Assembly: GCF_900103785.1 (NCBI RefSeq)
Contig: NZ_FNHE01000007.1
Coordinates: forward strand, 224,123-288,122
DNA length: 64,000 nt
Direction: 5' to 3'
DNA from: Geodermatophilus siccatus
GTDB taxonomy: Bacteria > Actinomycetota > Actinomycetes > Mycobacteriales > Geodermatophilaceae
The stretch's first letter is position 1. Each line of letters starts with the position of its first letter. Shown here piece after piece: positions 25,438-32,726 of this stretch. Made by a program: the position numbers and the translations under genes. Under the pieces are notes generated by a model, which saw nothing but the letters and a program-made list of their open reading frames with translations, was not told where the DNA came from and ran no database searches.

Positions 25438-26436
25438 ATGCCAGTCCTCGAATCCGACCTCACCGTCGCCGTCACCGGTCCCACGGGGACCTTCGGCAGC
25501 GGCCTCGTCCCGCTCCTGCAGGCCGACGACCGCGTGGCGCGCATCGTCGGCATCGCCCGGCGGCCGTTCGACCCGGCCGAGCGGGGCTGGACGAAGATGG
25601 AGTACCGGCGCGGCGACGTCCGGGACCCCGCGGCCCTGGGGGAGGCCTTCGCCGGCGCCGACGTCGTCGTGCACCTGGCGTTCCTCATCACCGGCAACGC
25701 CTCCCGGGGGACGACCCGGGAGATCAACGTCGACGGCACGCTGAACGTCTTCCGCGCCGCGGCCGCCGCCGGCGCCCGCCGCTTCGTGTACGCCTCGTCG
25801 GTGGCAGCCTACGGCTGGCACCCCGACAACCCCGAGCCGATCCCCGAGGACTGGCCGGTGCGCCCGGCCACCCGGCTGTTCTACGGCCAGGAGAAGGCCG
25901 AGCTCGAGCAGCTCCTGGACGCCGAGGCCGCCACCACCCCCGACCTGGCGCTGTACCTGCTGCGCCCGCCGGTGGTGCTCGGCCCCCACGCGGTCGGCGC
26001 CAAGGACGTCCTGCCCGGCCCGCTCGCGCCCATCGGGCGGGCGCTGTTCAGCCGCCCGCGACGGCTGCCGCTCCCGGTGCCGGTGCTCGCGCCCGAGCTG
26101 CGGTTCCAGTTCATCCACGAGGACGACGTCGGCAGCGCCCTGCAGCTGTGCGTCGTGGGCGCCGGTCCGGCCGGCGCCTACAACATCGCCGGGGACGGCG
26201 TCCTGACCACCGCCGACGTGCTGCGCGAGTTCGGCGCGCTCCCCCTGCCGGTACCGGCCGCACCCGCCGAGCTGGCCGCCCGCGCGGTGACCCGGGTCCC
26301 GTTCCTGCCGCCGGTCGCCGAGTGGGTGGAGGCGTTCACCCGGCCGGTGATCATGGACACCGCCAAGGCGAAGAGCCAGCTGGGCTGGCGGCCGCACTTC
26401 ACCGGGTGGGAGGCGCTGCGGGCGACGCTGGCCTGA
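25438..26436 (+). CDS. NAD-dependent epimerase/dehydratase
   Basis: This 332-residue short-chain extended dehydrogenase has the nucleotide-binding TGPTGTFG (residues 13-20), an acidic DVRD, and the catalytic YGQEK (Tyr149, Lys153). It acts on a sugar nucleotide or a steroid/lipid-like carbonyl; the substrate is unknown. The ATG at 25438 follows a GGGAGAG ribosome site. Its place after a wax ester synthase suggests a lipid-linked role, but that is inference. The stop is followed by element C. Confidence 0.88.
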   Translation: MPVLESDLTVAVTGPTGTFGSGLVPLLQADDRVARIVGIARRPFDPAERGWTKMEYRRGDVRDPAALGEAFAGADVVVHLAFLITGNASRGTTREINVDGTLNVFRAAAAAGARRFVYASSVAAYGWHPDNPEPIPEDWPVRPATRLFYGQEKAELEQLLDAEAATTPDLALYLLRPPVVLGPHAVGAKDVLPGPLAPIGRALFSRPRRLPLPVPVLAPELRFQFIHEDDVGSALQLCVVGAGPAGAYNIAGDGVLTTADVLREFGALPLPVPAAPAELAARAVTRVPFLPPVAEWVEAFTRPVIMDTAKAKSQLGWRPHFTGWEALRATLA

Positions 26437-26497
26437 AGGAAGGACCCCGGTGCCGCCCACGCCTCGCGAGCTCGGCGCGGGCCCCCGCACCGGGGCC
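26437..26497 (+). repeat. Intergenic palindromic element, copy C
   Basis: Arms CCCCGGTGC (26445-26453) and GCACCGGGG (26487-26495) are perfect, again with outer GG/CC and a bulged A. The core reads CTCGCGAGCTCGG. It lies between the epimerase stop and the convergent hydrolase stop at 26509, so here it could end transcription from both strands. Confidence 0.7.
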
Positions 26498-26508
26498 GTT
26501 CCAGCACC

Positions 26509-27408
26509 TCACCGGGGCAGCCAGGCCAGGACGTGCTCGGCCAGCGACTCCGGGCACTGCAGCTGCGGCACGTGACCGACGCCCGGCAGCTCGACGTAGC
26601 GCCAGTCCGGGTGCCGCCGGGCGACGTCACGCGCCACCGACACCGGCACCAGCCGGTCGCGGTCGCCGTGCACGAGCAGCACCGGCACCTGCACGCCGGC
26701 CATCGCGCGGCGCATCAACCGCGGGTCGGCCAGGAGCAGGAGCAGCGAGCGGGCCGCGGTGAGGAAGGCGCGGTCCATGCCGACGACGTCGCGCCGCTCG
26801 TCGACCAGCGCGACCGAGCGGTCGATGAGCGCCGGCGGGACGGCGTCGGGGTCGACGCCGCAGAGCACGAGCATCTCCCGGACCGTGCCGCGCGCGCCGA
26901 GCCTCCGGCGACGGCCGGCCAGGTAGCGCAGGCCCGCGCCGGGCAGTGCGTAGAGCCCGAACGCCGCCGCGACCCGGGGGTCCGGACGCCCCCGCGGACC
27001 GGGCAGCGCCGGGTCGACCAGCACCAGGCCGCTGACCTTCGCCGGCGAGCGCTGCGCCTCGAGCACCGAGACCATCCCGCCCATCGAGTTGCCGACCAGG
27101 ACCACCGGCCCGCCGGTCACCTCGCGGACGAAGCGGTCGAGGACCACCACGTTGTCCCGCACGTTGGCCGTCCGCTGACCCGGCTCGCTGCGGCCGAAGC
27201 CGGGCAGGTCGAGGGCGTGCACCCGCGCGTGCGGGGTGAGCAGCGGTGCGAACAGGTCCCAGTTGAGGTGCGAGCCGCCCAGGCCGTGCACCAGGACGAC
27301 GATCGGCCCGTCCTCCCGGCCGCCGAAGTCGACGTGGTGCACCGGGCCGTCGATGTCCACGGTGCGGCTGTGCCCGGGGGTGTCCCGGGCGTCGGTCTGG
27401 GCGTCCAT
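26509..27408 (-). CDS. Alpha/beta hydrolase
   Basis: This 299-residue protein contains HGLGGSHLNWDLF (oxyanion loop), the nucleophile elbow GNSMGG near residue 103, the acid in HGDRDRLVP and the His in GVGHVPQ. This is a complete catalytic triad set. The substrate is not readable. I use the ATG at 27408; a longer reading from 27435 adds nine residues. It converges on the epimerase through element C. It is divergent from another hydrolase-like gene at 27594, with about 185 bases holding a GTACC/GGTAC dyad near 27535. Confidence 0.86.
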   Translation of the reverse strand: MDAQTDARDTPGHSRTVDIDGPVHHVDFGGREDGPIVVLVHGLGGSHLNWDLFAPLLTPHARVHALDLPGFGRSEPGQRTANVRDNVVVLDRFVREVTGGPVVLVGNSMGGMVSVLEAQRSPAKVSGLVLVDPALPGPRGRPDPRVAAAFGLYALPGAGLRYLAGRRRRLGARGTVREMLVLCGVDPDAVPPALIDRSVALVDERRDVVGMDRAFLTAARSLLLLLADPRLMRRAMAGVQVPVLLVHGDRDRLVPVSVARDVARRHPDWRYVELPGVGHVPQLQCPESLAEHVLAWLPR

Positions 27409-27593
27409 GTCCGTACCGTGCCACGCCCGGATCACCGCCCCGGCTCCCGGGCCCGGGGTCGCCGGGATGTGTCACACCGCACAGCCAGACTGCCGATGGG
27501 TGTATCAGGTGCCGCTCTGGAGTGTCAGGAGCAGTACCGGGTGGTACCTGCACGGCGGGCCGCCCAGGGAGGCCGGCTGACGAGGAGGACGAC

Positions 27594-28388
27594 GTGATCC
27601 GAGGCGATGGACCGGCGCTGCCGCTCTACCTGAGCGAGCCCGGCCGGGCGATGGCCGACTTCGGCCTGTACCTGGCGGCGCGGCCGCTGATGCCGCGGCT
27701 GCCGCAGGGCGACGGGCACCCGGTGCTCGTGCTGCCGGGGCTGATGGCCGACGACGCCTCGACGCGGGTGCTGCGCGCGACGCTGCGCCGGCTGGGCTAC
27801 CGCGTCCACGGCTGGCAGCTGGGCCGCAACATCGGCCCCACCGCCGCCTGCGTGGCCGGCATGCGCGACCGCCTCGACGACCTCAGCGACCGCTACGGCC
27901 GGCCGCTGTCCCTGGTCGGCTGGAGCCTGGGCGGCATCTTCGCCCGCGACCTGGCCCGCCGGACACCGGACTCGGTGCGCCAGGTGGTCACCCTCGGCAG
28001 CCCGTTCCGGATCACCCGGCACAGCCAGAGCCGGGCCTCGCGGGTCTTCGACCGGTACTCGCACCTGCACGTCGAGCACCGTTCGCTGCCGCTGGAGCCC
28101 GACTGCACGCCGCTGCCGGTGCCCGCGACGTCCATCTACTCGCACCTCGACGGCATCGTCCACTGGCAGACCTGCCTCGAGACCCCCGGCGAGCGGGCGG
28201 AGAACATCGCCGTGATGGCCAGCCACCTGGGGCTCGGCCACCACCCGGCCGCCCTCTGGGCCATCGCCGACCGGCTCGCCCAGCCCGAGGGTGCCTGGCG
28301 ACCGTTCCGGCCGCCGGTGTTCCTGCGCCCGGCCTTCCCCCGCCCGGACGTCCCGGCGCCGCTGGCCGGCGAGGCCGCCGCGGCCTGA
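27594..28388 (+). CDS. Lipase-like alpha/beta hydrolase
   Basis: This 264-residue protein has a hydrolase core with VLVLPGLMADD (oxyanion region), the nucleophile elbow GWSLGG near residue 107 and a late GHHPAALW. Its shape is that of PGAP1/lipase-like esterases rather than classical hydrolases. The substrate is unknown. The GTG at 27594 has a GAGGAGG site five bases upstream. A strong hairpin terminator follows at 28397. It is part of a group of acyl-handling genes around 22,900-28,400. Confidence 0.82.
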   Translation: MIRGDGPALPLYLSEPGRAMADFGLYLAARPLMPRLPQGDGHPVLVLPGLMADDASTRVLRATLRRLGYRVHGWQLGRNIGPTAACVAGMRDRLDDLSDRYGRPLSLVGWSLGGIFARDLARRTPDSVRQVVTLGSPFRITRHSQSRASRVFDRYSHLHVEHRSLPLEPDCTPLPVPATSIYSHLDGIVHWQTCLETPGERAENIAVMASHLGLGHHPAALWAIADRLAQPEGAWRPFRPPVFLRPAFPRPDVPAPLAGEAAAA

Positions 28389-28396
28389 CCGCACCG

Positions 28397-28440
28397 ACGA
28401 CGAGGGCCCGGTGACCGCACGGTCGCCGGGCCCTCGTCGT
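28397..28440. terminator. Hairpin terminator after the lipase-like gene
   Basis: Arms ACGACGAGGGCCCGG (28397-28411) and CCGGGCCCTCGTCGT (28426-28440) are perfect 15-base complements around a 14-base loop, nine bases after the stop. There is no T-run. Confidence 0.75.
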
Positions 28441-28996
28441 GTCCAGGGGGTCCCCCGGTCCTGCGTCCGCCATCGCCGACTCGCTCCTCGGGAAGACCTC
28501 GGCCGCGTGCTGCCGGACCAGACCCCGGACCCCCACGTCCCGTGAGCAAGGCGGCGCTCCCCCGGTCGGTGCCGAGCGGCGTGCCGGCCTCCTGGCCGAC
28601 CACCTGACACGCGCGGCGGGACGTCGTGTCGCGAGCGGCTCCTCAGCACCTCCGCTCCGCTGCGGGCACGAGTGGCCCGGAGTAGCGTCGCGAGGACCCC
28701 AGCCGGAACAGAGCCGTCCGGATCGAGGTCGCGATGCGAGACCTGCCGTCGTGCTCGGGGCGGTCGCCGCCCTGGCATCTCAGCCAGGTCTGCGCGCCCT
28801 GTTCCGCTCCGGACCACCGGTCCGGTGCGGACCCGTCGGGCCGGCACCGCCGACACGTCCGACCGCCTCGACGCCCCCGTCCGATGGGCTCGCCGCGGCA
28901 CACCCTCGAGTAACCGCCCGGGTCCAGGCGCCCGCAGCACCGACGGCGTTTCGCCGCTCGCGCCTGGTCCGGCACAGCCAGGTCAGGAGATCTCCA
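28441..28996. other. Intergenic stretch without a recognised gene
   Basis: This stretch of about 550 bases lies between a terminator and the SCP2-like gene. Several long frames cross it, but none has a protein-like composition or a ribosome site. It must carry the promoter for the pair at 28997 and 29428. I see no RNA gene or repeat. Confidence 0.4.
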
Positions 28997-29410
28997 GTGA
29001 CAGCCACCGCGTCTTCCTCGACCGTTCCCGTCGAGGAGTGGGTTCGTTCCTTCACCGACGCCTCCGACAACGACCCGGAAATCCAAGCGCACGGCAAGTA
29101 CTTCACCTGCGGCTACCTGCTCGACATGGAGAACCACCACTTCGTCGTACGGATGACCTCGGGCAGGGTGGCCGAGGTCGCAGTGGACCCCGGCCCACTC
29201 GATGTCGGCTACCAGTTCGCCATTCGCGCCAGCGCTGAGACGTGGCGCGGTTTCGCGACCGAGATCCCGGCACCCATGTACCACGGCATCTGGGCAGCGA
29301 CCTTCCGCCGGGACATGAAATTGGAGGGCGACGTGCTCGTCCTCATGCAGAACCTGCGTTGCATCACCCGCCAGATCGAACTGCTCCGCACCGTTCGCGT
29401 CCCCGTCTGA
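28997..29410 (+). CDS. SCP2-like (sterol-carrier fold) protein
   Basis: This 137-residue protein has a pattern that resembles SCP2 domains: a beta-rich first half (FVVRMTSGRVAEVAVDPG, then YQFAIRASAETWRGF), followed by LEGDVLVLMQNLRCIT. SCP2 domains bind lipids or CoA esters. The family call is by pattern only. The GTG at 28997 follows a CAGGAG ribosome site. It is 17 bases upstream of an alpha/beta hydrolase, so they are very likely a functional pair in which this protein presents a hydrophobic substrate. Confidence 0.55.
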   Translation: MTATASSSTVPVEEWVRSFTDASDNDPEIQAHGKYFTCGYLLDMENHHFVVRMTSGRVAEVAVDPGPLDVGYQFAIRASAETWRGFATEIPAPMYHGIWAATFRRDMKLEGDVLVLMQNLRCITRQIELLRTVRVPV

Positions 29411-29427
29411 TTCCTGGAGCCTCTCCC

Positions 29428-30291
29428 ATGCCACGGATCTCCCCCGTCACCGGGCGCTACGTGACCGTCGACGTCGACGACATCCAGTACAAGGTCTTCT
29501 ACCTGGAGAACGGCAGTGGTCAACCGCTCGTGTGCCAGCACACCGCGGGTTGCCACAACCACCAGTGGCGCGGGCTGCTGGAGGACGAGGAGGTCACCAG
29601 GGACCACCGGGTCATCGCGTACGACCTCCCCCGGCACGGCAAGTCCGACCCACCCGAGAACAAGGAGTGGTGGAAGGAGGAGTACCGGCTGACCGCCGAC
29701 CACTACACGAAGTTCATCGTCGCCCTCTGCGACGAGCTGGAGCTCGACCAACCGATCTTCATGGGGTCGTCCTTCGGCGGGAACGTGGCCTTGCAACTGG
29801 CCCTGCGGTATCCCGACCGATTCCGCGCCGTGATCCCTGTCGAGGGCGCCGACTACTCCCCCGGCTTCTACCTGGACTGGTGGCAGCACCCCCACGCGAA
29901 CGCGGCGCAGGTGTGCGCCAGCGGGGTCTGGGACCTCATGGCCCCGCAGTCCCCGGAGGCCGACCGGTGGAAGACGTGGTTCTACTACACGCAGGGTTCG
30001 GAGGCGTTCAAGGGCGACCTCTACTTCTACTCGGTCGACCACGACCTGCGGGACAAGCTCGACCAGATCGACGGGGAACGGTGCCCCGTGGTCATGCTGA
30101 CCGGCACCTATGACTACCTCACGACCCCGGACGACGGGCGTCGGACCGCCGACCACATCAAGAACGCCCACTTCATCGAGATGGAGGACATCGGCCACTT
30201 CCCGATGAGCGAGAACCACGAGGTCTTCCGGCGCTACCTGTTGCAGGCGCTGGAACGGATCGGGTCCCGCTCGGCCACCGCCCAGGCCTGA
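29428..30291 (+). CDS. Alpha/beta hydrolase partner of the SCP2-like protein
   Basis: This 287-residue protein has the nucleophile elbow GSSFGG near residue 113, an early QHTAGCHNHQWRGL loop, an acid in GTYDYL and a closing DIGHFPMSE with the catalytic His. It looks like a complete esterase or C-C hydrolase. The ATG at 29428 follows a GGAGCC-like site. A large hairpin terminator at 30319 ends the two-gene unit. GC content is slightly lower than in the preceding cluster. The substrate is unknown. Confidence 0.85.
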   Translation: MPRISPVTGRYVTVDVDDIQYKVFYLENGSGQPLVCQHTAGCHNHQWRGLLEDEEVTRDHRVIAYDLPRHGKSDPPENKEWWKEEYRLTADHYTKFIVALCDELELDQPIFMGSSFGGNVALQLALRYPDRFRAVIPVEGADYSPGFYLDWWQHPHANAAQVCASGVWDLMAPQSPEADRWKTWFYYTQGSEAFKGDLYFYSVDHDLRDKLDQIDGERCPVVMLTGTYDYLTTPDDGRRTADHIKNAHFIEMEDIGHFPMSENHEVFRRYLLQALERIGSRSATAQA

Positions 30292-30318
30292 TCGCGGCCG
30301 CTGCGAGCCGCACCGCCC

Positions 30319-30352
30319 TGCCCGGGAGGTCCTCGGCCGGACCTCCCGGGCA
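30319..30352. terminator. Hairpin terminator after the hydrolase pair
   Basis: Arms TGCCCGGGAGGTCC (30319-30332) and GGACCTCCCGGGCA (30339-30352) are perfect 14-base complements around a six-base loop, 27 bases after the stop. Confidence 0.78.
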
Positions 30353-30553
30353 CGGGCTCGAACGCCGTGCTCGCCGGGGCTCCTGCCGTTCGACGAGAGC
30401 GGTCGTGCGGGTGTCAACGCGGTGTCCACGTGGGCGACGCACGGGGCGGACGTCCCGGAGGATCCGCCAGGACCCTCCGGGACCCGCAGCGCGACGATCC
30501 TGCGGAAGCGCTGTCCCTCGGCGGGCGGCGCGGGGAGGGTTCGAGGACGGGCG

Positions 30554-30823
30554 CTAACTGGCCGCTGCCGGCTGGGGTGTCTGTGCCTGCTGCGGGCCGC
30601 TCGTTGCCGCGGATCCGTCCGATGCCCGGAGCATCTGCGCCATCGCTTCGAGGTTGTCCGCCGCCGACGCGCCGCCGCACGTCAAGGACGCGAGGAGTGC
30701 GCCGAGCAGGCCGGACCGGTCCGCCAGGATCCGGACCCGACCGATCTCGACGACGAGACCCAGCAGATCGAGACGCAGTCCGTTCGGGATGTCGAGGATC
30801 ACGCATTCCACCGGCGTCGTCAT
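30554..30823 (-). CDS. Small hypothetical protein with a DLLGLVVEIGRV-type motif
   Basis: This is an 89-residue protein. The stretch from ECVILDIPNGLRLDLLGLV to ADRSGLLGALLASLTCGG resembles part of an actinobacterial exported family in which a short LLGL beta segment is followed by a G-rich LLG segment. No signal peptide is present in this reading, so it may be a cytoplasmic variant. The last 30 residues are Ala/Gln/Pro/Ser-rich. It is the last chromosomal gene before the tRNA remnant. Function is unknown. Confidence 0.5.
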   Translation of the reverse strand: MTTPVECVILDIPNGLRLDLLGLVVEIGRVRILADRSGLLGALLASLTCGGASAADNLEAMAQMLRASDGSAATSGPQQAQTPQPAAAS

Positions 30824-31133
30824 TGAGCGTCCCCTCCGATGACGGGCGAGTGATTCGCCGCAGGCAGCAGGATTCGAGCCTCCCCGGCGGTCGCGTCCCT
30901 GCACCGTTCAGCGGCGTCGGCACAGCGACCGCTCGAGGGACAGGACACAGTGAACCCGCAGCGGCGTCACTCGAGCGTCACCGGTCCATCACTCGCAATA
31001 CGAGACAGGGCGGCGTCGACCGGACGCCGGCCAGGCGGCGCGCCACGCGCCGGAGGACGACCGGACCGCGCAGGTGCCGGCGTGGCGCGCGGCCGGCTCG
31101 GGTGCCGGCCGGACCGGCACGGCAGATGCGGAG
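30824..31133. other. Intergenic stretch before the tRNA remnant
   Basis: This stretch of about 310 GC-rich bases has no convincing gene. Competing frames on both strands give arginine- and proline-rich translations typical of non-coding GC-rich DNA. It joins the chromosome to the tRNA remnant. Confidence 0.35.
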
Positions 31134-31174
31134 TGGTGGGCGCGGCCGGGATCGAACCGGCGACCGCTCGCATG
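31134..31174 (-). tRNA. 3' half of a tRNA gene: attachment-site remnant
   Basis: On the minus strand the 41 bases fit a tRNA 3' half exactly. In order there are the end of the anticodon loop (CAT), a 3' anticodon stem of five, a five-base variable loop, a T-arm of five pairs (GCCGG/CCGGC) with loop TTCGATC, a seven-base acceptor strand CGCGCCC, discriminator A and CCA. No matching 5' half lies upstream. Integrated elements leave such halves at one end. The orientation puts the element to the right (above 31174). C36 and A73 with C70 fit Val better than Ala or Gly; the identity is tentative. Confidence 0.85.
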
Positions 31175-31691
31175 GCAGGCCCACCTCGCCAGGGCGCGGT
31201 CCTGATCATCATGGGTCATCCCGGTTCTGCCTTCTGAGCAGGGAAGATCGCGCCGGGCGACCGTCACCATGACCCCGGTCATCACCTCTGGGACAGGCAG
31301 TTACCTACATGACCGGTAACAATTTCGGTCACGTCGCCCTCCCCCTGGACGACTCGGAGGCGCGACAGAGGACCCCCATGCAGACGGCCTCGTCACCCGG
31401 GCCGGCGTCTTGGCGGGATGACCTGAGCAACCGCTGGGCCGGACGACTTGATCCCCCGGCCGGTCTGTCCCGTGCGAGCAGTACAGGGCTCCGATGTCCG
31501 AGCCAGGCGTCTTGCGAGCTACGCGCCTAGTGCGCGCCGCCGGAGGCTGCTCGACCGCTGACCCCAGCCCAGGGGTTGTCCGAGCCGTGACGCAGGACAC
31601 CGGGTGTGCAACTGGCACCGACCCGGCCGGTCGTGTGTAAATGGCACCGATCACCTTGACTAAACGTCCAGTCAAGGACGCAGGGGGATGA
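31175..31691. other. Attachment-site-proximal region without a gene
   Basis: This is the first 500 bases of the island. I find no integrase or other convincing gene. It holds several dyads: ATGACC/GGTCAT (31269-31282), GTTACC/GGTAAC (31300-31320) and CCTTGACT/AGTCAAGG (31654-31677). These could be recombinase, excisionase or repressor sites. Confidence 0.45.
31654..31677. promoter_or_regulatory. Operator-like dyad before the first island gene
   Basis: Perfect arms CCTTGACT and AGTCAAGG with an eight-base spacer end 14 bases upstream of the GTG at 31692. A repressor or autoregulator site is the likely role; the binding protein is unknown. Confidence 0.45.
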
Positions 31692-32147
31692 GTGGTGCCG
31701 GCCCGCAAGATCGTGGACGAGCAGGAGGTTATCCGCTGGTTCCAAGAGGGCCGGACCTACGACTGGATGTGCCACGAGTACCGGCGCAAGTACGGCATCG
31801 AGACCCGGCCGTCACTATGGGGCAACTTCCGCCGACGCCGGGGGCTGACCCGGCGCACCGTTCGGGACGACGAGCTGATCCCCTGGGCGGTCAAGCCCGA
31901 GCACCGTGGGGCACATGCGCTCCAGATGCTGCGATTGGAAGCCCGCGCCCGCGCCGGGGAGCCGGTCCGTGAAGGTGACGCGGCACGGCATCGCAACTTC
32001 ATGCGCAATCTGGCGGATCAGAACGCGGTCGTGGAGTACGACCCTGACACGCCGGAGGGGTTCCGCATCGTCCCGCGCCAACAAGGGGACACGGACGTGA
32101 TCCGCCGGCCCGTCACCAGGCTGACGACCAAGCACCGGGCGGACTGA
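31692..32147 (+). CDS. Actinophage-like small protein, possible DNA-binding
   Basis: This is a 151-residue basic protein. The first 50 residues (EQEVIRWFQEGRTYDWMCHE, then RPSLWGNFRRRRGLTRR) have a helix-turn-helix-like pattern with an arginine-rich helix. It looks like short proteins found in actinobacterial phages and integrative elements, but I cannot name a family. The GTG at 31692 has an AGGGGG ribosome site; a second GTG follows directly. A dyad at 31654-31677 lies just upstream. It opens the replication-type module. Confidence 0.55.
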   Translation: MVPARKIVDEQEVIRWFQEGRTYDWMCHEYRRKYGIETRPSLWGNFRRRRGLTRRTVRDDELIPWAVKPEHRGAHALQMLRLEARARAGEPVREGDAARHRNFMRNLADQNAVVEYDPDTPEGFRIVPRQQGDTDVIRRPVTRLTTKHRAD

Positions 32148-32229
32148 GGCGGCGGGCAAGCACCCCTGCCGTCACTCCCCGGGCGCATGTGGCCTGGTGA
32201 CCTACAACACCCTTGCCAGCAGTCGAGGA

Positions 32230-32245
32230 GTGTGTAATCACTTGC
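32230..32245. repeat. Upstream 16-base direct repeat, copy 1
   Basis: GTGTGTAATCACTTGC lies 66 bases upstream of the helix-turn-helix gene start. A second copy with one mismatch (32595-32610) lies at a similar place before the primase gene. A shared operator or promoter element is likely. Confidence 0.5.
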
Positions 32246-32311
32246 GTGACGGCACGGTCACGGAACGTTTAGACCGGGGCACCAACACAGGAGAGCAGGG
32301 CGGCATCCGCA

Positions 32312-32584
32312 GTGAAGCGCAGCAAGGCAAAGTCATCACCAACACCCCCAGGCCTGAATGACCCCGCACTGATTGACCCCCGGTGCGACAGGCAACCGGA
32401 GTACGTGCGACGCCGGGAGGCCGCCCGCTTCCTCGGGCTCGCACCCCGGACGCTCGCCAACTGGGCCTGCATCCCTGGGCGCGGTCCGAGCTTCCACCGC
32501 GTCGGGCGCACGGTCCTCTACGACATGGGGGAACTGCGGGCCTTCGTGGCAGCCGGCCGGATTGAGATGGGCAAGCGGGCATGA
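32312..32584 (+). CDS. Helix-turn-helix protein (excisionase/HTH_17-like)
   Basis: This 90-residue protein contains EYVRRREAARFLGLAPRTLA, then a short loop and GPSFHRVGRTVLYDMGELRAF. This is the HTH_17 pattern of excisionases and plasmid helix-turn-helix proteins, where YD-x-EL closes the wing. It probably controls excision or replication of the element. The GTG at 32312 is the best start. It is followed, across a copy of a 16-base repeat, by the Prim-Pol gene at 32727, a common order in actinobacterial integrative elements and satellites. Confidence 0.8.
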   Translation: MKRSKAKSSPTPPGLNDPALIDPRCDRQPEYVRRREAARFLGLAPRTLANWACIPGRGPSFHRVGRTVLYDMGELRAFVAAGRIEMGKRA

Positions 32585-32594
32585 GTACGTGTTT

Positions 32595-32610
32595 GTGTGT
32601 AATCTCTTGC
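32595..32610. repeat. Upstream 16-base direct repeat, copy 2
   Basis: GTGTGTAATCTCTTGC matches 32230-32245 at 15 of 16 positions. It starts 11 bases after the helix-turn-helix gene and 117 bases before the primase start. Confidence 0.5.
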
Positions 32611-32726
32611 AGGCAACGCCCGGGAATCGCCCTGTCAAGCCCGTCAGGGCACGCGGAAGCATCCGTACGTGTCCACACATGCACAGACGTTGTGGACCGC
32701 GTCAGCGGCACTGAGGGGCTGCCGAC

